DNA from: JASLDZ01 sp964244065 | GTDB taxonomy: Bacteria > Pseudomonadota > Alphaproteobacteria > Caulobacterales > Caulobacteraceae | Direction of reading: 5' to 3' | DNA length: 64,000 nt | Assembly (NCBI GenBank): GCA_964244065.1 | Contig: CAXTHH010000001.1 | Location: 62,001 to 126,000 of the forward strand | In this document: positions 57,912 to 64,000 of the stretch, in pieces | Layout: the number at the start of each line of letters is the position of its first letter | How positions within the stretch are numbered: position 1 is the first letter of the stretch | Made by a program: the position numbers and the translations under genes | The notes under the pieces: generated by a model | The model's database searches: none | What the model was told of the DNA's origin: nothing | Seen by the model: only the letters and a program-made list of their open reading frames with translations

Positions 57912-58016
57912 GGTCCCCCGCAGGGTGGCGGGAGTCGGCGGGGCCGCCCAGCCCGACGCAACGCGCCGTTAACCACGGGGCCGGCAAGCTCTGCCGACCC
58001 GCGAGGCCTCCGCCCC

Positions 58017-58427
58017 ATGCTCGACGCCATTCCCCTGTTCGCCATGTTCAAGGCGAAGATGGGCTACGAGACCCAGCGCCAGCGCGTGCTGGCCGAGAAC
58101 GTCGCCAACTCCGACACGCCGGGCTTCGCGCCCTCCGACCTGCGCCCGTTCCGCGCGGAGGCCGCGCTCGCGGGGGCGGCGACGGGCGGGGGCGTGTCCC
58201 CGGCCATGACCAACCCCTTGCACCTGCAGGGCCGCGTGCGCCCGTCCGGCCCCCTGAAGCCTCAGGTCTCGCCCGACAGCGAGGCCCGGCTCGACGGCAA
58301 CCAGGTCGTGCTGGAGGAGGAGATGCTGAAGATGAGCGACAGCCGCGGGGACTACGACACCGCCATCAGCCTGTACCAGCAGTCGCTCGCCATGCTGCGC
58401 ACCGCCGCCCGCGCGCCCGGCCGCTGA
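58017..58427 (+). CDS. flgB: Flagellar basal-body rod protein FlgB
   Basis: 136 residues, M-LDAIPLFAMFKAKMGYETQRQRVLAENVANSDTPGFAPSDL, the rod-protein N-terminal motif, and a C-terminal helix ending MLRTAARAPGR. FlgB is the first rod component next to FliE and the MS ring. Divergent from fliOP; 11 nt before flgC. Confidence 0.95.
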   Translation: MLDAIPLFAMFKAKMGYETQRQRVLAENVANSDTPGFAPSDLRPFRAEAALAGAATGGGVSPAMTNPLHLQGRVRPSGPLKPQVSPDSEARLDGNQVVLEEEMLKMSDSRGDYDTAISLYQQSLAMLRTAARAPGR

Positions 58428-58438
58428 GGAGCTAGGCC

Positions 58439-58861
58439 ATGGCCGATCCCGTCCGCCCCACCGAGCGCATGACCGCCGTGGCCGCCTCCGCGCTGCGGGC
58501 GCAGCAGGCGCGCATGCGGGTGATCGCCGAGAACATCGCCAACGCCGACGCCACCTCCACGGCGGGCGGCGGCGAGCCCTACCGCCGCCAGGCCGCCGTC
58601 TTCCAGACGCGCGAGACGGACAACGGCGGCAAGGGCGTCCGCGTCGCCGCGATCCGCCAGGATCCCGGCCCCTTCAAGACGGAGTACGACCCCAAGCACC
58701 CCGCCGCCGACGCGAAGGGCTATGTGCGCATGCCCAACGTGGACCCGCTGGTCGAGGCCATGGACATGCGCGAGGCGCAACGCGCCTACGAGGCCAACCT
58801 GAACGTGATCGAGACCGCCGGCCGGATGCAGTCGCGCACGCTCGACATCCTGAAGAAGTGA
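58439..58861 (+). CDS. flgC: Flagellar basal-body rod protein FlgC
   Basis: 140 residues. LRAQQARMRVIAENIANADAT N-terminal motif, PNVDPLVEAMDMREAQRAYEANLNVIETA C-terminal motif. Proximal rod component, second in the flgB-flgC-fliE unit. Confidence 0.96.
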   Translation: MADPVRPTERMTAVAASALRAQQARMRVIAENIANADATSTAGGGEPYRRQAAVFQTRETDNGGKGVRVAAIRQDPGPFKTEYDPKHPAADAKGYVRMPNVDPLVEAMDMREAQRAYEANLNVIETAGRMQSRTLDILKK

Positions 58862-58874
58862 GCGGGCGCCGCGC

Positions 58875-59186
58875 ATGAGCCCGCTCCTCGCCGCCCGCGC
58901 CTACGCCGCCGCCCAGGGCGTCGCCCCGCAGACGGGCGCGGCCGCCGCGAAGATCGCGGGCGGCGACGGCCCGGACTTCGCCCAGGTGCTCAGCCGCACG
59001 GTGGGCGACATGGTGCAGACCTCGCACACCGCCGAGCGCGCCATGGCCGCCCACACCGCCGGCAAGGCCGAGCTGGTGGACGTGGTCACCGCGGTGGCCT
59101 CCGCCCAGTCCAGCCTGGAGACGGTGATGGCCGTCCGCGACCAGGTGATCAGCGCCTACCAGGAGATCCTGCGGATGCCGATCTGA
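58875..59186 (+). CDS. fliE: Flagellar hook-basal body protein FliE
   Basis: 103 residues. FAQVLSRTVGDMVQTSHTAERAMAAHTAGKAELVDVVTAVASAQSSLETVMAVRDQVISAYQEILRMPI is the full FliE core. It joins the MS ring to the rod. It ends the operon; no hairpin terminator is seen. Confidence 0.95.
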   Translation: MSPLLAARAYAAAQGVAPQTGAAAAKIAGGDGPDFAQVLSRTVGDMVQTSHTAERAMAAHTAGKAELVDVVTAVASAQSSLETVMAVRDQVISAYQEILRMPI

Positions 59187-59196
59187 GCCGGGCGGC

Positions 59197-59721
59197 TCAG
59201 TGGACGTGCGCCGGCGCCGCAGCCGCCGGAGCCTCATCGAGGGTCAGCATCGGCGCGGGATGCGGGGGGCGCGGCGAACCCGCGACGGTCGGCTCGATCC
59301 ACCGTGTCTCGCCGCGCGCGCACGTCTGCACCACCGGAAGCGCCAATGCGCCGCTCTGCGCGGGCAGCCGCAGCATCACGCCGAAGGTGTCGAACTGGTC
59401 GTCCGCCAGCCGGCCCCGCCAGGTGATCGCTCGCGCCCGGTCCCGGATCGTCCGCCCCCCTTCGCCGGCCACGGGCGTGGGCAGGAGCTCGCGCTCCACG
59501 GTCACCGTCCAGCCCGCCTTCGGCTGCGGCTTGGCGGAGACGACGCCCGCCGGGATCTCCACCCGCAGCGCCACGGTGGGGGAGCCGTCGCAGCCGTGGC
59601 TGACGCGCAGCTCGCCGGCGTAGTAGCCGCCCGCCGGGGCGGTCGAGGGGCTCAGGACCACGTGCGCCTGGGCGGCGCCGGCGACGGCGCACAGCGCCCC
59701 CGCCATCAGGATGATGCGCAT
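59197..59721 (-). CDS. YcnI-like (DUF1775) exported copper protein
   Basis: 174 residues from ATG 59721 (larger open frames upstream are shadows). Signal peptide to AQA, then mature His (HVVLSPSTAPAGGYYAGELRVSHGC), the DUF1775 metal-site start, SAKPQPKAGW, and a His-ended tail (APAHVH). YcnI proteins bind copper outside the membrane. It lies 11 nt from the TonB receptor stop. Confidence 0.9.
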   Translation of the reverse strand: MRIILMAGALCAVAGAAQAHVVLSPSTAPAGGYYAGELRVSHGCDGSPTVALRVEIPAGVVSAKPQPKAGWTVTVERELLPTPVAGEGGRTIRDRARAITWRGRLADDQFDTFGVMLRLPAQSGALALPVVQTCARGETRWIEPTVAGSPRPPHPAPMLTLDEAPAAAAPAHVH

Positions 59722-59732
59722 GTCGGGGCTCC

Positions 59733-61859
59733 TCAGAAGGCCAGGCGGACGCCGGCGAACACGCTCCTGCGGTCGCCGGGGTAGAAGATGGTCTTGGAGG
59801 TGGCGGGCAGGGCCAGGTTGGTCACCGGGCCGATGTCGCTGACGTAGCTCTCGTCGGTGAGGTTGCGGCCTTCCACGTAGGCGGTCAGGCCCGGGCGCAG
59901 GTCCACGCCCGCCTCGATCCCGAACAGGGCGTAGCCGGGAACGCGGAGCGTGTTGGCCTGGTCGGCCCAGGCGCCCTCGGGAACCCAGTCGACCTGCGGG
60001 GAGAGATAGGCGTTGGCCAAGCCCAGCAGGCGCGCCCGGGTGTACCGCGCCGCGAACCGGAGCACGTGCAGCGGCGTGCCGGCGATGCGGTTGTCGCGGT
60101 ACTGGCGATCGCCGTCGAAGGTGAAGTCGTTGAGGTTCCACAGGCCCGTCAGCGTCAGGCCTTGCTCGCCGTTGGCGCGGCCGACCGCCCGCAGCACGTC
60201 CAGCGTGGCGGAGGCCTCCACGCCCTGGTGGACGGTGTCGCCCGCGTTGAAGGTCGCGGCCGGGATGTTCGGGTCGGTCAGGAACTGCAGCAGCTCGCCC
60301 GTGATCTCGGCGCGGTACAGCGTCACGTCGAAACGCACCGGCCCCGCCTCGCCGCGGGCGCCGACCTCGTAGGTCCAGGCCTTCTGCTGGCGCAGCGGGA
60401 CGAAGGAGACGCCCGCCGTGTTGGTCTGCGCCAGGTCGGTGAAGTCGGGCACGTCGCGCGAGCGGGTCACGTCGGCGAACACCTGCACCGCGGGCGTGGG
60501 CCGCCAAAGCACGCCCACCTTCGGCGACAGGCCGTAGAAGGTCTTGTCGCCGCTGCGCGCCGGGGCGGCGATGTTGTCCAGGTCGCGCCGGTCGGCGATC
60601 AGCTTGGCCCCGGCCGTCAGCGCCACCGTGGGCGTGACGTAGAGCCGGTCCTCGGCCCAGGCCTCCGTGTTGGCGGCCTTCTGGTGGGCATTGGCGGTGG
60701 TGACGTCGTTCTGGCGCGCGCCTGCGAGGTTCAGGAACTGCTTGGCGTGGTTGAAGCCGGCCTTCACGCCGGCGCCGGCCACCAGCTCGTTGCGGAGGCC
60801 CGCGACGTCGAAGGCGCTCGTGTATCGGACGTCGCCGCCCCAGGTCCAACCGTCCTGGTGAACCACCTGGAAGATCGGGTGGTACAGGTGCTTGTGGTAG
60901 GCGAAGAGATCCACGTCCACGCGCCCGGTCCCGACCTGGAAGCTCGTGCGGTTGCTGATCCGCTGGTTGGCCTGGTTGCGCTGCTGGTTCCCGCCCGCGA
61001 CCGGGTTGGCCGAGGCCGGGGCCGCCCGGTCGGGGAAGTCCAGGGCGCTGGCCAGGGTGACCGACCCGGGAAGCTCCTGGCGCGTGTCGCTGACGTGCAG
61101 CCAGGTGCGGTTCTCGACCCCCTCGCGGATGCGCCAGCCCAGGTTGGCGTTGAGGAACAGGTCGTTCGACCGGCTGTGCTGGCGCGAGCCGGTGGAGGTG
61201 TTTCCGGTCACGGTCAGCAGGCCGTCGAGGTCGCCCCGGACGCCGCTCACCGTCGCGGAGGTGCGGGCGGTGGAGAAGCTGCCGCCCTCCAGCCTGAGCA
61301 CCGTCGGGGCCGCGGCCGTGCGCGCGGTGGGCGTGACGAGGTTGATCGCGCCGCCGAGCGTGGACGATCCGAACTGCAGCCCGTTGCCGCCCTTGTAGAC
61401 CTCGATCGAGCGCAGGGAGAGCGGGTCGACCTCGTAAAAGTCGCCGGAACCGTCGGCCAGGTTCCAGGGGATCCCGTCCTGCAGGAGCTCGATCCCGCGC
61501 AGGTGGAAGCCCCGGCCTATGCCGGAGCCGCGCACGGAGAGCCGGATCTCCTGGCCATAGCGGTTCTGCACGAACACGCCCGGCTGGTCCTTGAGCACGT
61601 CGCGCAGCGTCAGGGCGTAGCGGCCCTTGAGGTCCTCCGCGTCGATGAAGCCGACCGAGCCGGCCGTGGAGAGCACCTCCGCCCGTTGCTGCGCCAGGCC
61701 GGGCTGCGAGAGGGAACCCGGCTGCGCCGTCACGACGACGGACGCGACGGTGGTGGAGGGGGTGGCCGGCGCGGGCGGCGCGGCCGGGGTCTCGGCCACG
61801 CAGGGCGCGGCCAGGGCGAGCGTCGCGAAGGACGCGCCCAGCATGAGGGAGGTACGCAC
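59733..61859 (-). CDS. TonB-dependent receptor (probable copper-linked)
   Basis: 708 residues. Signal peptide to CVAE, plug domain with LRDVLKDQPGVFVQNRYGQEIRLSVRGSG, then a 22-strand barrel ending in FAGVRLAF with terminal Phe. It imports a metal complex across the outer membrane using TonB energy. Its flanks (YcnI and DUF2946) suggest copper; iron-siderophore import is the alternative. Confidence 0.92.
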   Translation of the reverse strand: MRTSLMLGASFATLALAAPCVAETPAAPPAPATPSTTVASVVVTAQPGSLSQPGLAQQRAEVLSTAGSVGFIDAEDLKGRYALTLRDVLKDQPGVFVQNRYGQEIRLSVRGSGIGRGFHLRGIELLQDGIPWNLADGSGDFYEVDPLSLRSIEVYKGGNGLQFGSSTLGGAINLVTPTARTAAAPTVLRLEGGSFSTARTSATVSGVRGDLDGLLTVTGNTSTGSRQHSRSNDLFLNANLGWRIREGVENRTWLHVSDTRQELPGSVTLASALDFPDRAAPASANPVAGGNQQRNQANQRISNRTSFQVGTGRVDVDLFAYHKHLYHPIFQVVHQDGWTWGGDVRYTSAFDVAGLRNELVAGAGVKAGFNHAKQFLNLAGARQNDVTTANAHQKAANTEAWAEDRLYVTPTVALTAGAKLIADRRDLDNIAAPARSGDKTFYGLSPKVGVLWRPTPAVQVFADVTRSRDVPDFTDLAQTNTAGVSFVPLRQQKAWTYEVGARGEAGPVRFDVTLYRAEITGELLQFLTDPNIPAATFNAGDTVHQGVEASATLDVLRAVGRANGEQGLTLTGLWNLNDFTFDGDRQYRDNRIAGTPLHVLRFAARYTRARLLGLANAYLSPQVDWVPEGAWADQANTLRVPGYALFGIEAGVDLRPGLTAYVEGRNLTDESYVSDIGPVTNLALPATSKTIFYPGDRRSVFAGVRLAF

Positions 61860-61932
61860 GGAAGGTCTCCTGCGCCGAACGCGTCGGCGCGCATGACGGA
61901 GCGCGGCCCGGATCAGGGCCGCGCGAGCGAGG

Positions 61933-62310
61933 TCAGGCGTTCAGGAGACGGGGCGGGCCGCGGGCCCGGGGCTGGAAGGCGGGAGGGCCGCGCGCGCCCG
62001 GTCCGCCCGTCATGGGCAGCGGCCGCCAGGCGAGGGCGACGGGAAGCGGCAGCGTCGGCGCGGCGCTCTGCAGCGGGGCGACGCTGGCCGCCACGCAGAA
62101 CTCGCACGCCTTGTGGGCCTTGTGGTCCTCCGCCGGCGCGGAGCCGTGGTCCATGCCGGCCATGGTCCCGCCCATGTGGCAGGCGGGCGCCCTCGGCGCC
62201 GCCTCGGCGGCCTGCATGACGTTGGAGCGCACGCCGGCGAGCGTCAGCAGCGCCACCGCCAGCAGGGCGGCGACGTGGCTGAAGGCGCTGCGCTGGCGGC
62301 CCCGGGTCAT
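61933..62310 (-). CDS. DUF2946-like small metal protein
   Basis: 125 residues. Membrane helix or signal (HVAALLAVALLTLAGVRS), then HMGGTMAGMDHG and a CEFC pair, as in DUF2946 proteins linked to copper genes; Pro/Arg-rich end. First in the apparent copper unit, 73 nt before the receptor gene. Confidence 0.85.
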   Translation of the reverse strand: MTRGRQRSAFSHVAALLAVALLTLAGVRSNVMQAAEAAPRAPACHMGGTMAGMDHGSAPAEDHKAHKACEFCVAASVAPLQSAAPTLPLPVALAWRPLPMTGGPGARGPPAFQPRARGPPRLLNA

Positions 62311-62375
62311 CCGCTCGCGGTGTGCTCCCGGCCCCGACTCCGCGTCAAGCGTCGCCCCACCTTCGCCGGCGCGCG

Positions 62376-62999
62376 CTACCCTCCGGTCAGGCGCAGGAAC
62401 TCCTGCCGCGTGCGGTGGTCGTCGCGCACCACGCCGGAGAGGTAGCTGGTGGAGAGCCGGCTGCCCCGCGTGTTGACCCCCCGCAGGGTCATGCAGCTGT
62501 GCTCGGCCTCCACCACGACGCCCACGCCGTGGGGTTGCAGGACCTCCTCGATGGCGCGGCCGATCTCGGCGGTCATCTTCTCCTGAATCTGCAGGCGCCG
62601 GGCGAACCCGTGCGTCACTCGGGCCAGCTTGCTGATGCCCACCACGCGGTTGCGCGGCAGGTAGCCGATGTGCGCCCTGCCGATCACCGGCAGCATGTGG
62701 TGCTCGCAGCAGCTCACGAAAGGGATGTCGTGCAGCACGATCAGCTGATCGTAGCCGCCCACCTCGTCGAAGGTGCGGCGCAGGTACTCGCGCGGGTCGG
62801 TCTCGTACCCGGCGAACAGCTCGCGGTAGCTGCGGGTCACCCGGCCGGGCGTGTCGAGCAGGCCCTCGCGCTCCGGATCGTCGCCGGCCCAGCGGAGCAG
62901 GGTGCGCACCGCGGCCTCCGCCTCCGCCGCGCTGGGGCGCTCCGTCTTCAGCTCGCGCGGCGGCAGCTCGCCGGAGACGTCGTCGAGGTCTTCTTCCAT
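62376..62999 (-). CDS. folE: GTP cyclohydrolase I
   Basis: 207 residues. Zinc and active-site motif FVSCCEHHMLP (C97-H101), VVGISKLARV, and RLQIQEKMTAEI. It converts GTP to dihydroneopterin triphosphate, the first step of folate (and queuosine) synthesis. GluQRS at 14472 uses queuosine, so both steps are in this window. Confidence 0.96.
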   Translation of the reverse strand: MEEDLDDVSGELPPRELKTERPSAAEAEAAVRTLLRWAGDDPEREGLLDTPGRVTRSYRELFAGYETDPREYLRRTFDEVGGYDQLIVLHDIPFVSCCEHHMLPVIGRAHIGYLPRNRVVGISKLARVTHGFARRLQIQEKMTAEIGRAIEEVLQPHGVGVVVEAEHSCMTLRGVNTRGSRLSTSYLSGVVRDDHRTRQEFLRLTGG

Positions 63000-63046
63000 A
63001 CGGCGCAGCTAGGGCGCGGGCGCCGCCGCGGCAAGGCGGGGCGGGC

Positions 63047-63487
63047 TCAGCCCTGGCGGACCACGGCCGTGTTGCCCGCTCCGGACTGGACGACCCGGGC
63101 CCAGGCGCCCGGCGCGCCCTGGACCACCAGGGCGCGGTTGTCGCGCCCGGTCTGCTCGACGGACGCCCAGGCGCCCGCCGCGGACTGCAGCACCGCGGCG
63201 GTCAGCGAGGTCCCCTCCTGGATCACGCGGGCCCAGGCGCCCGGCCCGCTCTGGACGAGCTGGATGCGGTCGCCCGCCCCGCGCTGGAGCAGGCGCGCCT
63301 CGGCGCCCGGGCCCTGCTGGAGAGCGGCGGCGTCCAGGTCCGCGCCGATCTGTTCGAGCGCCAGCACCGGGGCCGCCCCGCCGCCCACCTGCTCCACCAT
63401 CGCGGGGTCGGCCGCGAGCGCGGGGGCCGGGTGGACGGTCGGACAGGCGGCCAGCAGGGCGGCGGCGAGGAGCCGGAGGCGCGTCAT
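63047..63487 (-). CDS. Curlin-like repeat protein
   Basis: 146 residues. Signal peptide to ALA, then five to six repeats of about 22 residues of the form (V/L)xQxGxGxxAxVxQ, such as LQQGPGAEARLLQRG, LVQSGPGAWARVIQ, VEQTGRDNRALVVQ and VVQSGAGNTAVVRQG. This is the CsgA/CsgB curlin pattern of extracellular amyloid. No csg secretion genes are beside it. Confidence 0.8.
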   Translation of the reverse strand: MTRLRLLAAALLAACPTVHPAPALAADPAMVEQVGGGAAPVLALEQIGADLDAAALQQGPGAEARLLQRGAGDRIQLVQSGPGAWARVIQEGTSLTAAVLQSAAGAWASVEQTGRDNRALVVQGAPGAWARVVQSGAGNTAVVRQG

Positions 63488-63546
63488 GGCCGCAGCCTGG
63501 CCCGCCCGGGCTCACCGCCCCGTTAACGGCCGCGGGCGGGGCGGCG

Positions 63547-64000
63547 CTAAGCCCCCGTGCGCGCGGGGTGCAGCGTCGCGGCGAAGGTCTCCAGCGTCGC
63601 CTTCCAGCCGAGCCGGCGAGCCCGGGCGATGGCCGCCGGCTCGCCGCCCACCGCGGTCAGGGGTGCGGCGGGTTCGTAGCCGGGGCCGCCGAGCGCGTGC
63701 CCCGCGTGCGGCTCGACCACCAGCACCGTGGGCAGGCCGGCCTTGCGGCGGGTGGCCGCGACGGCCTCGGCCATCTCCGCAGAGGGCCAGATCCGGTCGT
63801 CGCCCCCGCCGATCAGCACCAGCGGCCCCTTGAACCGCTCGACGGGGATGCGGGCCGCCGCGAGGTCCTCCGGGTGCGCCTTGCGCCCGGCGTCGTGCAC
63901 GCGGCGCAGGTTCATGGGCTCGCGCCGGGCGGCCTTGGCGAGCTCGGCCTCCATGCCCTCGTAGCGCGCGAACGGCAGGCCCTGGCCGTTCCAGGCGAAG
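63547..64000 (-). CDS. BAAT-domain acyl-CoA thioester hydrolase, partial
   Basis: 151 residues visible, cut by the window end with its start beyond it. IPVERFKGPLVLIGGGDDRIWPSAEMAEAV holds the catalytic Asp region and VEPHAGHALGGPG the His of the BAAT C-terminal alpha/beta-hydrolase domain. The nucleophile lies outside the window. Confidence 0.85.
   Translation of the reverse strand, partial: FAWNGQGLPFARYEGMEAELAKAARREPMNLRRVHDAGRKAHPEDLAAARIPVERFKGPLVLIGGGDDRIWPSAEMAEAVAATRRKAGLPTVLVVEPHAGHALGGPGYEPAAPLTAVGGEPAAIARARRLGWKATLETFAATLHPARTGA

Noticed and set aside
59197..60849. A 550-residue minus frame ending in YcnI
   Set aside because: Its first two thirds lie antiframe within the TonB receptor gene; the signal peptide at 59721 marks the real start.

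Overview
The window is a high-GC chromosome segment of an alphaproteobacterium, most likely a Caulobacteraceae member (Phenylobacterium/Caulobacter type). That assignment is inference, based on the str operon, Coq7, TonB receptor, FliOP/FlgBC-FliE flagellar genes, many acyl-CoA genes and very GC-rich codon use. It is a conserved chromosomal backbone interrupted by one integrated element of about 29 kb.

Backbone, left (1-25.1 kb): the str operon (rpsL end, rpsG, fusA, tuf) ends at a strong hairpin terminator. After it come an Ala/Pro-rich membrane-anchored protein, a long-chain acyl-CoA synthetase, a degenerate CobT-like protein, two acyl-CoA dehydrogenases, a TpsB-like outer-membrane protein, an EamA exporter and gluQRS. 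Next are an AlkA-type glycosylase, a carboxylesterase, an HNH endonuclease, a frameshifted thioesterase, a coq7/dsbB/YqaA cluster, a MazEF-like pair, an FAH-family hydrolase and a periplasmic amidohydrolase. Three long palindromic repeats lie between 10.3 and 14.5 kb; one encodes the C-terminus of GluQRS.

Integrated element (25,120-54,237): it is bounded by a 15-bp direct repeat and sits inside a tRNA-Leu(CAA) gene, which it splits at the anticodon. The 3' half remains at 25,078-25,134 and the 5' half at 54,223-54,265. A tyrosine integrase and a complete second tRNA-Leu(CAA) lie at the right end, so the element appears to carry a replacement for the gene it breaks. Its left part is defence-like: a damaged SIR2-HerA pair with a KTSC protein, a large unrecognised protein with a nuclease-like motif, a PstI/BsuBI-type restriction-modification pair, an HNH-like pseudogene and an AAA_13 (RloC/PrrC-type) ATPase. 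Its right part is mobilisation-like: exported and lipoprotein genes leading into a VirD4-type coupling ATPase, a Pro-rich exported protein, an HExxH protein, a TraA/MobA-type relaxase, a candidate oriT and an accessory gene. No mating-pair (VirB) genes are visible, so it looks like an integrative mobilisable element. Many of its genes carry single-base indels or stops, which means either decay or sequence error.

Backbone, right (54.3-64 kb): a DUF4142 protein, a Bcr/CflA-type exporter, divergent fliOP and flgBC-fliE, and a probable copper module (YcnI, TonB-dependent receptor, DUF2946). It ends with folE, a curlin-like repeat protein and a BAAT-domain hydrolase cut by the window edge.
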